Below, piece by piece: positions 15,506-21,571 of a stretch of 21,571 nt of DNA. The DNA lies in the NCBI GenBank assembly GCA_958449715.1, contig CAUDIU010000026.1, positions 1 through 21,571 of the forward strand. The letters are read 5' to 3'. The stretch's first letter is position 1; each line of letters starts with the position of its first letter. The notes under the pieces are model-generated. The model saw only the letters and a list, made by a program, of their open reading frames with translations, did no database searches and was not told where the DNA came from. A program made the position numbers and the translations under genes. The DNA comes from an uncultured Clostridium sp. (GTDB lineage Bacteria > Cyanobacteriota > Vampirovibrionia > Gastranaerophilales > Gastranaerophilaceae).

Positions 15506-16357
15506 TTAAAATGGCATATGATAACTTAGAATATTTGATCCCCAATCAAGTTCATTCCTATTAGACAAATTATCTGTTTTTATATATGTTTGCTTAAAAT
15601 CAGCTAATGGTTCAAAGCCACAATCTTTTATGAACTTATAGTCTTCACTATATGTTAAAAATTTAGAATTTGTATAAGTGCCGAGTGACAATATACTTCC
15701 TTTTTTCATGTTTTTTCCAAGATTATATATAACCTTTCTTGCATCATAAGAACCGAGATATGGTAGTACATTTCGACAAAGAAATATTGTATTAGAATTA
15801 TCAACAAGTCTACTTGCATCATCTTCAAGATCTTGATTTTGGAAATCAACAAATTGTCTGAGATTTTGATTGACTTTATATGTTTGAACTTCATTGTTAA
15901 TTGTATCATTTGGAAGTCTTATTTGTTCAGTAGAGTTGCTAAAATATTTATCAAAATTTATTCCATTAATTTTTAACTTTTCTATATCTTCTTTAGTTAA
16001 GTTAATTAACCCTCTTTTAGCAAAGTTGGAAATGTTTGTTATATCAATATCTCTTGCTTTTATAGGAAAGAATTTTTTTGAAGCATCAAACCCTAAAGAA
16101 TGAATTAACGCTAATGCCAAAGTATATGGCTCAGAACCATCGGAACAAGCTTGACAAACAATATTAACTTTCTCAGCATCTTTAAAATGAATACCTAAAT
16201 ATTTGGCAAATTTCAACCAATCTAAATCCGTTCTAAAAACTGAAGACTGTGTACTATAGATATAATCAACAGAGTTTGAAAGTAAACCAACTCTCGCAGT
16301 ACTACCGAAACTAGGATATATATTATGCTTTTGATGTATTGGATATGTTATTTGCAT
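15506..16357 (-). CDS. CheR-like SAM-dependent methyltransferase domain protein
   Basis: A 283-aa protein resembling the catalytic domain of the chemotaxis methyltransferase CheR. The SAM-binding motif is VNIVCQACSDGSEPYTLAL (64-82), comparable with CheR's ACSTGEEPYSLA. ARDID (101-105) matches the acidic loop ATDID, and FLCRNVLPYL (192-201) matches FCRNVLIYF. The N-terminal CheR helical domain is missing; in its place is the lineage tag PSFG (15-18). Start MQI at 16357 is chosen for that tag; an ATG five codons earlier is possible, and neither has a clear ribosome site. No receptors, CheA, CheB or CheY are nearby, so chemotaxis is unlikely and the methyl acceptor is unknown. Short direct repeats flank the gene. 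Confidence 0.8.
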   Translation of the reverse strand: MQITYPIHQKHNIYPSFGSTARVGLLSNSVDYIYSTQSSVFRTDLDWLKFAKYLGIHFKDAEKVNIVCQACSDGSEPYTLALALIHSLGFDASKKFFPIKARDIDITNISNFAKRGLINLTKEDIEKLKINGINFDKYFSNSTEQIRLPNDTINNEVQTYKVNQNLRQFVDFQNQDLEDDASRLVDNSNTIFLCRNVLPYLGSYDARKVIYNLGKNMKKGSILSLGTYTNSKFLTYSEDYKFIKDCGFEPLADFKQTYIKTDNLSNRNELDWGSNILSYHMPF

Positions 16358-16464
16358 ATTTATATAACACATAAAAAAATAATTTTTGCTATTTTAATAT
16401 TCAAACTTCTTGTTTAAATTAAATAGTGTTGAAAAATTTTTTAAAATTTTAAATTTAGGTGGAA

Positions 16465-16499
16465 ATTTATTCTAATTTACTCGGAAGTATAAAAAGAAT
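16465..16499. repeat. Direct repeat copy 2, upstream of 195-aa gene
   Basis: This is the second copy of the 35-bp repeat (31/35 identical to 15393-15427). It lies just before the extended -10 promoter at 16522, so it may be upstream promoter sequence that was duplicated when the CheR-like gene arrived. Confidence 0.6.
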
Positions 16500-16521
16500 T
16501 TCAAAATATGAAAAAAGTTTG

Positions 16522-16530
16522 TGATATAAT
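16522..16530 (+). promoter_or_regulatory. Extended -10 promoter
   Basis: TGATATAAT is a perfect extended -10 (TGn-TATAAT). No good -35 is seen, which is usual for this promoter type. Predicted start of transcription is near 16537, 18 nt before the ATG. Confidence 0.65.
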
Positions 16531-16554
16531 TCTTTGATAGGGATATTTTATATT

Positions 16555-17142
16555 ATGTTAATAAAAAAAATAAATATTGCTAAATATGCATTGAAAATGA
16601 AACGGCAAGGATATCAATTATTAAAAAATCCAAAAGGGACTTCTCCAAACATCATTAGAATCCTAAAATATAATAAGACTTATGACTCTAGTACATCAGA
16701 TATTTTAGAACATTATGAACTAATAACTAAAGATTTTTCTCAACCTCAAAATACAATTAGGGATTCTCTTTTTATCAATAACGTTACAACATTAGTTGAT
16801 ACTACTAAAAAATTAATTAAAAGAACTAAGGTAAAAGAATTTTATCGATATAGTGGGGAAACCGAGAATAATATCATAAATTATAAAATAAAAGGTCGTT
16901 ATCCTGATAGAAACAGAGTTTCTATTGTAGATGATTTAAATAAAAAAAATTATGACAAAGAGGTTTTTGATGTTTCTTTAGATTTTAGACCACAATATCC
17001 ACAACCTTTGCGATTATGGCTGAAGGGAAAGATGAAGAATACTAAAGAATGTTTGAATGAAATCGAAGCAAAAAAGATAAAGGAAGAATCTGTAAATAAT
17101 AATTTTTGGAAAAACTTATTCATTAACTTATTTAAAAATTAG
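16555..17142 (+). CDS. Hypothetical protein, 195 aa
   Basis: A protein I do not recognise. The start MLIKKINIAK at 16555 is preferred to an upstream TTG (16534) that lies at the predicted transcription start; AGGGA about 11 nt upstream is a weak ribosome site. The sequence is lysine-rich and soluble, without a signal peptide. Visible features are a basic N-terminal helix (IAKYALKMKRQGYQLLK), a central TLVDTTKKLIKRTKVKEFYR segment, FRPQYPQPLRLWLKGKMK near 150-167 and an aromatic C-terminus with NFWKNLFINLF, which could be an amphipathic membrane- or protein-binding helix. It is a single-gene unit closed by the terminator at 17206. Confidence 0.65.
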   Translation: MLIKKINIAKYALKMKRQGYQLLKNPKGTSPNIIRILKYNKTYDSSTSDILEHYELITKDFSQPQNTIRDSLFINNVTTLVDTTKKLIKRTKVKEFYRYSGETENNIINYKIKGRYPDRNRVSIVDDLNKKNYDKEVFDVSLDFRPQYPQPLRLWLKGKMKNTKECLNEIEAKKIKEESVNNNFWKNLFINLFKN

Positions 17143-17205
17143 TAATTTTTACCAAAAATATTAAACTCTCTGTACTTTCATCTCAAATAAAGTGTTAAAA
17201 TAAAA

Positions 17206-17233
17206 AAAGTCGAGGTATTTTCCTCGACTTTCT
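17206..17233. terminator. Bidirectional intrinsic terminator
   Basis: A perfect 10-bp stem AAAGTCGAGG / CCTCGACTTT with a 6-nt loop is flanked by A on the left and T on the right. It lies between two convergent genes and can serve both. Confidence 0.9.
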
Positions 17234-17284
17234 TATTTACTATAACTTGGTATTCCCTATTCGTGCAGAGTTATTTCAATCTAT

Positions 17285-17890
17285 TTAATCTCTAAGTTCA
17301 GGACAATTTTCTGCATAGAACTTCTTAACTTCTTGTTGAACAGGATAATCTGTAACTTTTTCAAAGACTTTTTTATTTAATTTGCCTTCACTATTTCTTC
17401 CAAACCAGAATGTTTCAGACATAGTTTCTTGTCCTTCTTTAGTAAACTTATCAGTGAATTGGTAAACGGCTTTCACTTTCCCATTTTCAAAACTTGATTT
17501 AAAGAAGTCTGAACCTCGATAGGCACTTATACCAACCTCTTTTGCTATAACTTGTCCACTATTAGTATCTTTTGCTGTTACAACTTTTGTTCCGTTGAAA
17601 TTAAGTGTATCAGTTACTATAAAATTATCTTTCTTGATGTTTCTAACCCAGTTAATTAGTTTTCTACCTTTATCATCTTTTAAGGTAATTCTCTTTCCAG
17701 TTGCTTTATCTATACCTTTAACTGCAACAGGCTTGTATCCATCAATGGTATTCCAAACAGAATCTCCAAACCTTTGTAATTGAGACCATTCTTTAGGTTG
17801 TCTATAAAATTGAGCATTGATAGGTCTAATCAAAGTATCCATAAAACTTGTTGATCTAATTCTAAAACCGATTCGTGTAATCATACTCAT
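17285..17890 (-). CDS. Hypothetical protein, 201 aa
   Basis: No family recognised. AAGGAG lies 9 nt before the ATG at 17890, which fixes the start. The N-terminal 40 residues are basic and hydrophobic (IGFRIRSTSFMDTLIRPINA), and the following part reads as beta-rich with repeated DKATGKRI, DDKGRKL and DTNSGQVI turns. Aromatic residues are common near FWFGRN. No cleavable signal peptide or clear membrane span is seen. It is probably a cytoplasmic lineage-specific protein, monocistronic, closed by the terminator at 17206. Confidence 0.7.
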   Translation of the reverse strand: MSMITRIGFRIRSTSFMDTLIRPINAQFYRQPKEWSQLQRFGDSVWNTIDGYKPVAVKGIDKATGKRITLKDDKGRKLINWVRNIKKDNFIVTDTLNFNGTKVVTAKDTNSGQVIAKEVGISAYRGSDFFKSSFENGKVKAVYQFTDKFTKEGQETMSETFWFGRNSEGKLNKKVFEKVTDYPVQQEVKKFYAENCPELRD

Positions 17891-18017
17891 AATATACCAC
17901 TCCTTAATCTAGTGAATAAATTATACTACAAAGGTAATTAGCTCCTAATATCCTTTAATTTTATTATAAATATTTTAAATTAGATGCTTGTGTAATATTT
18001 TTTTACAAAAATTCTCC

Positions 18018-18935
18018 CTAATATAATATTGGCTGTTTTTTAATCATCTCAATCCACTGTTCAAGAGAGGCTTCGTTCAAATACATATTTGGAGAAAAAT
18101 CAACTAGTGGAGTTCCGCCATTTTTGTAATAATCATTCAAAAAGTGCTCTAATGTTGCTGACCAATTGATAACGACTTTTTTATCTTTATCACGTTCAAG
18201 AAAGATGTATTTTGAATTCTCTCGTGGAGATTTTTGATTTAAACTTGAAAATTCTTGTAATATTTTTGTTGAATCTTCAAGTGGTCTTTTCGCATCAGGG
18301 AGTCTGTATCCCATTGAATAATGGAATGGAAAAGAATTTCCTTCTGCAACAATACAAACATTGCCCAAACCGTTTTGGAGCATTCTTTCCACTCTCAATT
18401 GATGCATTCTTGTTCCGATTCCGCCAAAATCTTTATTGCCCTTTGCATTCATGTAGGATAAGACTTTTTCACAAAGTTCTCCGTCAATAAATGCCCCTTC
18501 AAATTTTGGACTTATCATTTCCTGTTCTTTATCTATATAAAAATATGTATCACCTACAACTCTATAATTTTTATTTTTAATATTTATTTCCCCGTTTGCA
18601 TCTGGAACCATAAGATAGTATTTTTCCATATTAGGGATATCTTCATCAACTCTTGCAATATATGCGTTTACAGGTTTATTTGTCTTTTTATCAATCAGAG
18701 TTGTTATCCTTAAGCCACTTTCATCTAAGTTAGTTTTAGGTGTGAATTCAGTTGAAAGTAATTTCTTAAAAGTCTTAGAACTAATTCCTTGAAAATTCTC
18801 TTTTAATAAGCTAACTTCAACCGTATCTGCTGCCGGCTGACGTACAAGGTCAACTTTTTTTAAATTGAACATTCTTTTAGTTGCAGGGATAATAATATCT
18901 TTAAATATATTTGTTTTTATTCCATTTATTTTCAT
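18018..18935 (-). CDS. GNAT-like acetyltransferase-type protein
   Basis: A 305-aa protein whose middle part resembles the acetyl-CoA binding motif of GNAT N-acetyltransferases. GGIGTR (171-176) corresponds to the (Q/R)xxGxG(A/T) pyrophosphate loop, followed by a helix (MHQLRVERMLQNGL), a strand (NVCIVAEG) and FHYSMGYR (204-211), matching the usual FYxxxGF end. The first 165 residues, with a basic start (residues 1-30) and strand-rich segments, are not typical GNAT and may supply substrate binding. AGGA precedes the ATG. No partner genes are nearby, so the substrate is unknown. Whether all acetyl-CoA contacts are kept cannot be judged by eye. Confidence 0.65.
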   Translation of the reverse strand: MKINGIKTNIFKDIIIPATKRMFNLKKVDLVRQPAADTVEVSLLKENFQGISSKTFKKLLSTEFTPKTNLDESGLRITTLIDKKTNKPVNAYIARVDEDIPNMEKYYLMVPDANGEINIKNKNYRVVGDTYFYIDKEQEMISPKFEGAFIDGELCEKVLSYMNAKGNKDFGGIGTRMHQLRVERMLQNGLGNVCIVAEGNSFPFHYSMGYRLPDAKRPLEDSTKILQEFSSLNQKSPRENSKYIFLERDKDKKVVINWSATLEHFLNDYYKNGGTPLVDFSPNMYLNEASLEQWIEMIKKQPILY

Positions 18936-18986
18936 ATTTGAATTCCTAATATCTTTTAAAACCAGTAAAGATAAATTTTGCTAATT

Positions 18987-19020
18987 AAAAAATCGAGTAA
19001 ATAAAACTACTCGATTTTTT
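18987..19020 (-). terminator. Intrinsic terminator
   Basis: A perfect 13-bp stem AAAAAATCGAGTA / TACTCGATTTTTT encloses an 8-nt loop. On the minus strand it lies 9 nt after the stop of the C39-like protease gene and ends in a T-run. Confidence 0.9.
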
Positions 19021-19028
19021 ATAAAAAA

Positions 19029-19688
19029 CTATTTATCTAAAATCTTTATTAGTATAATTCCATTAATTATGGCATATTCGTCTTGTTCAAGGTAATTTAT
19101 AGGTGAGAGAACAATATATAAGTTATTTTCAGTCTTTTCATACTTTTCATTATCATTGATATTTTGTAAGTTTATATTTTCTTGTTTCATTTGCCAGTAT
19201 GAAAACTCATTTTCTTTGTCATAGGGATCAAATATTTTTAACTCATTATCATTTATAGAAATAAGATTCACATAATGTCCGTATTGTCTGATATATGTGT
19301 TATTTAGCTTCTTATAAATTCCAATATTAATGATTGCAGAATAGCCGTTTGCTAAGTATTGCTTTACAGTTTTGAAATCTATGTTTTGATTTTCTTTAAA
19401 TTTGCGAACTTTTTTTATTCCATAGTATTTAATGTCAGCACTAATCTTTTGTTTTGCAAAATATTTTTCTAATCCATTACATAGATTGAATGTTGTAGTG
19501 CCATTTTTGTCTGTCTTTAATAGCTTACTTAACTCAGGGATTCCATTGTTTTTACAATCAGGGCATTCTTCATTTATTAGGTTATAAGCACTTACAACAC
19601 CACAGGAATACTCATCATTTTGTTTGTCATAAGCAAAACATATTCCTTGTAAGAGGATAAATAAACATAAAAGTAAGCGTTTAAACAT
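19029..19688 (-). CDS. Secreted C39-like papain-fold cysteine protease
   Basis: A 219-aa exported protein. Residues 1-19 form a signal peptide (basic FKR, hydrophobic LLLCLFILL, cut after CFA). The mature part has a C39-type catalytic set: Gln23 (oxyanion hole, six residues before the cysteine), Cys29 in YSCGVVSA, His138 in GHYVNLI and Asp154 in IFDPYD. The spacing is that of stand-alone Peptidase_C39_2-like proteins; there is no ABC transporter fusion, so it need not process bacteriocin leaders. It probably acts on peptides in the periplasm or outside the cell. Cys42, Cys45 and Cys70 could form disulfides. No clear ribosome site is seen before the ATG. It is divergent from the next gene and closed by a strong terminator. 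Confidence 0.8.
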   Translation of the reverse strand: MFKRLLLCLFILLQGICFAYDKQNDEYSCGVVSAYNLINEECPDCKNNGIPELSKLLKTDKNGTTTFNLCNGLEKYFAKQKISADIKYYGIKKVRKFKENQNIDFKTVKQYLANGYSAIINIGIYKKLNNTYIRQYGHYVNLISINDNELKIFDPYDKENEFSYWQMKQENINLQNINDNEKYEKTENNLYIVLSPINYLEQDEYAIINGIILIKILDK

Positions 19689-19761
19689 AGTTAAATATTA
19701 TCATAAATATAATACTCGTATTTTTATGTTATGATAATTCAAAATTGAAAGGGATATATTT

Positions 19762-20154
19762 ATGCAAATACAGGCTGTACAAAGCTCAAGTAATAATTTA
19801 AACTTTGGGATGGCTCTAAAAATAGATTCAGAAGCTCAGAAATACATTAGAGATAATTTTAGTTCAAGACAATTAAAAAAACTTTCTAAAGTTATTGAGA
19901 ATCAAAAAAATAATCCATACGATATTTATTTGTCAACAAATACTCAATTGGTAAAAACTGGTATGTCTTCTGATTACAAACCTCTTTATAAAAAAGTGAA
20001 ACATCTTTATGCAACAGTAAAAGAAAAGATGTTCAATAGTAATATGTTCTTTGATATGCCAATTTTTATGCTAAAAAGAGCTGAAAGATATGCAAATAAA
20101 CTTGAAAAAGGAAAAATCCCTGACGTTGATAAGGTATTAAGTCAAGCTAAATAA
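19762..20154 (+). CDS. Hypothetical protein with N-terminal NFG tag
   Basis: A 130-aa protein that starts MQIQAVQSSSNNLNFGMAL, a clear example of the tag shared by several genes here (NFG at 14-16). GAAAGGGA precedes the ATG by about 7 nt. The remainder is helical and lysine-rich (SRQLKKLSKVIENQK, LYKKVKHLYATVKEKMF, MLKRAERYANKLEKGK) with no membrane segment. No enzyme motif is visible. It has its own promoter region, divergent from the protease gene. Confidence 0.75.
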   Translation: MQIQAVQSSSNNLNFGMALKIDSEAQKYIRDNFSSRQLKKLSKVIENQKNNPYDIYLSTNTQLVKTGMSSDYKPLYKKVKHLYATVKEKMFNSNMFFDMPIFMLKRAERYANKLEKGKIPDVDKVLSQAK

Positions 20155-20233
20155 TAGGTAATCGCCTGAATTCCAAAGGCTTGTAGGATAATTATTTTTT
20201 AATTTGAATTTCGAAAAAGTTGATACGAAAGCG

Positions 20234-20285
20234 ACACAATAAGTCGGAAACGGTGTTCCATTTCCAAACTTCCGAGTTATTGTGT
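20234..20285. repeat. 16-bp near-perfect inverted repeat
   Basis: The arms ACACAATAAGTCGGAA (20234-20249) and TTCCGAGTTATTGTGT (20270-20285) pair at 15 of 16 positions around a 20-nt loop. No T-run follows, so it is not a terminator. It ends 4 nt before the ATG of a 25-codon HTH fragment and could be the end or operator of a lost element. Confidence 0.7.
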
Positions 20286-20289
20286 GAGT

Positions 20290-20367
20290 ATGGAAAAATA
20301 CATAAATATAAATGAAGTAGCAAGGATAAAAGGGTTAAAAAGTAATCGTTTAAGAACCACTTTTTAA
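20290..20367 (+). pseudogene. Possible N-terminal fragment of a transposase-type HTH protein
   Basis: A 25-codon frame, MEKYININEVARIKGLKSNR then LRTTF and stop, looks like the first HTH helices of Mu-like transposase or excisionase proteins (pattern Y-[IL]-[NS]-[IV]-x-E-V-A-x-x-K-G). The match is short, and no coding continuation is seen. It could also be a chance frame. The neighbouring inverted repeat raises the odds that it is a mobile-element scar. Confidence 0.35.
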
Positions 20368-20807
20368 TAGTACACATTAACAAGTGGAATAATTTCCTTT
20401 AATGATTCATCTAATTTCTCATAATCTTTATTAGGAATAACTAATTTCCTTTTTTCAAAATTATTATAAAAATCTACACTAAAAGAATTTGTATAAGGTG
20501 TTTCTATAACAAACAGATAAAGATTTTTTAATTCTTCAACATATTTATAATTTATCTTTGAATTTTTATCATCAGCATTTTTATATTTCAATTCTAATGC
20601 CTCAATTTGAGAATATAGTGCTTGTTTATTTCCATTTTTAGATAGTTCATAATCTTGTTTTAAGGACAATTGATGCTTTGATAAACGAGCAGATGGACTA
20701 TTAATTATTTCACGAATAAAATCTTCATCCTCTTTTTGTTGTGAGTTATTGGCATAACAAGGACAAGACAAAATTAGTAATAAAAATAATAATAATATTT
20801 TTCTCAT
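20364..20807 (-). CDS. Small secreted protein, unknown function
   Basis: A 147-aa protein with a signal peptide: MRK, a leucine-rich core and a likely cut after CYA (residue 19). A lipobox is not convincing. The mature part is charged and helical (EDEDFIREIINS, LKQDYELSKNGNKQALYSQIEALELKYK) and may form a coiled coil around 60-85. No catalytic motif is seen. AAAGGAA lies just upstream of the start. Its stop codon overlaps by four bases the possible transposase fragment on the other strand, so the C-terminus (ending NVYY) may have been altered by an insertion. Confidence 0.7.
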   Translation of the reverse strand: MRKILLLFLLLILSCPCYANNSQQKEDEDFIREIINSPSARLSKHQLSLKQDYELSKNGNKQALYSQIEALELKYKNADDKNSKINYKYVEELKNLYLFVIETPYTNSFSVDFYNNFEKRKLVIPNKDYEKLDESLKEIIPLVNVYY

Positions 20808-20999
20808 AACAAATTCCTTTCAAAAATTATAGTATAAAAATGAATAACAAATAGAGATAAAATTTTATAATAAGGAGGTTGTTCTAAATTATTTGATATT
20901 TCAAAACTATGGAAAATATCTGATTATAAAAGAAAAAAGTTGTAGATTTTAGTTTCTTTAATGTAAGAGACCTAAAAAATAATTATTGTAAATAATTGT

Positions 21000-21034
21000 A
21001 AAAACCATGTCAATTAAATTCCTTGATGGTTTTT
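21000..21034 (+). terminator. Hairpin with flanking A and T runs before the last gene
   Basis: AAAAACCAT pairs with ATGGTTTTT, and inside it CAA pairs with TTG with a two-base bulge. It has the shape of a weak intrinsic terminator, yet lies immediately before the 160-aa gene and contains one of its possible ATG codons (21026). It may be a leader attenuator. The upstream stretch 20808-20999 has a good AAGGAGG at 20874-20880 but no start codon or frame behind it. Confidence 0.45.
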
Positions 21035-21043
21035 AAGTTAGCA

Positions 21044-21526
21044 ATGGAAATTAGAAATCAAAAAGTATATAATCAAAATTTTGGTTCAAAACTCGGTTGG
21101 CGTGCTACTTACGAGTTAAAAAAGACTCCTGAGAAATTAGCAGTAATCACTTCAAAACTAAAAAATATGGGTGAGCCAACAACTGTTGTTGATATTATGT
21201 CTCAAGATACAAAAAAGGGTAGAATGTACTCTTTGAGATTGTTTAATGAAATTTTTGGCGAAAAATATAATGTATCTATGTTAAAAGATAATCAGAATAA
21301 AGATATTGTATCTGCCTCAGCAAAAGATTTTCTAACTGCCATAGAAAATTTAACAAAACAAACTGTAGAACAAAAACAAAATGTAATTTTTAATAAAATT
21401 AGTAATGATCATTCTAATTCATTACCAATGATTAACTATTTAAAAACAATAATAAATAAAGCTAAAGATGAAGGCAAGGTATTAACTTCTAATACAGAAC
21501 AAATGTATTTCCAAAGATTTGTATAG
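21044..21526 (+). CDS. Hypothetical protein with N-terminal NFG tag
   Basis: A 160-aa protein starting MEIRNQKVYNQNFGSKLGWR, with the lineage tag NFG at 12-14. ATG 21044 is preferred over ATG 21026, which lies within the arm of a hairpin; neither has a clear ribosome site. The rest is lysine-rich and helical (TPEKLAVITSKLKNMG, KDFLTAIENLTKQTVEQKQN) with a short strand around TTVVDIM. No known domain or membrane segment is seen. It resembles the other tagged small proteins only in its N-terminus. Confidence 0.7.
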   Translation: MEIRNQKVYNQNFGSKLGWRATYELKKTPEKLAVITSKLKNMGEPTTVVDIMSQDTKKGRMYSLRLFNEIFGEKYNVSMLKDNQNKDIVSASAKDFLTAIENLTKQTVEQKQNVIFNKISNDHSNSLPMINYLKTIINKAKDEGKVLTSNTEQMYFQRFV

Positions 21527-21571
21527 TTAGTATTTACTTTAAAAATTTTTATTGTATTCTATACAACATGG

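Noticed and set aside
20192..20383. 63-codon minus-strand frame over the inverted repeat
   Set aside because: It covers the inverted repeat and the HTH fragment, reads as low-complexity Leu/Phe sequence, and overlaps the 147-aa gene's end.
20864..20940. Small gene behind the AAGGAGG at 20874
   Set aside because: No start codon follows at a usable distance without an immediate stop.
1..21571. CRISPR array, tRNA or rRNA genes
   Set aside because: No regularly spaced repeats, no cloverleaf with a GTTC-type arm and no rRNA-like sequence were seen on reading both strands by eye.

Overview
The DNA is strongly AT-rich, with Shine-Dalgarno starts (AAAGGAG types) and TATAAT-like -10 elements. Several proteins of unknown function in the right part share a short N-terminal tag: a start such as MQI/MQT/MEI, then FG or FKG at about residues 13-18. 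In my memory this tag is typical of gut Gastranaerophilales (Vampirovibrionia/Melainabacteria, non-photosynthetic relatives of Cyanobacteria). The assignment is an inference; no rRNA or tRNA is present to support it.

Region 1 (1-9363) looks like one accessory module. It holds a tandem AAA+ ATPase (5' end outside the window), two tandem DUF1643 proteins on the minus strand, a 114-aa protein coupled to an RtcB RNA ligase, and a WYL-domain transcription regulator followed by a 1009-aa UvrD-type helicase fused to a Cas4/AddB-like iron-sulfur PD-(D/E)XK nuclease. Three promoters (DUF1643 pair, small protein-rtcB, WYL-helicase) each carry the same 19-bp palindrome, consensus TACGTCCAAATTGGACGTA. 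In each it ends exactly 9 nt before a -10 hexamer. This suggests that the three transcription units form one regulon, probably controlled by the WYL protein, and that they serve an inducible RNA/DNA repair or defence response. This is the most interesting part of the window.

Region 2 (9529-11610) holds a 181-aa FtsZ/tubulin-like protein that stops after the GTP-binding half. It is followed by a DUF2924 protein, a WG-repeat protein and the wreck of a large serine recombinase with two internal stops. DUF2924 genes normally sit beside such recombinases, so this part is probably a decayed mobile element.

Region 3 (11691-14301) has a predicted secreted nuclease (thermonuclease domain plus two phospholipase-D HKD motifs). 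It converges with zero spacing on a PP-loop protein of the PAPS-reductase/DndC type.

Region 4 (14588-21571) consists of mostly monocistronic, lineage-type genes: tagged hypothetical proteins, a CheR-like methyltransferase flanked by a short direct repeat, a GNAT-like protein, a secreted C39-type cysteine protease and a small secreted protein. Several are separated by clear stem-loop terminators. At 20234-20367 a near-perfect 16-bp inverted repeat precedes a 25-codon HTH fragment, perhaps the end of a lost transposon.
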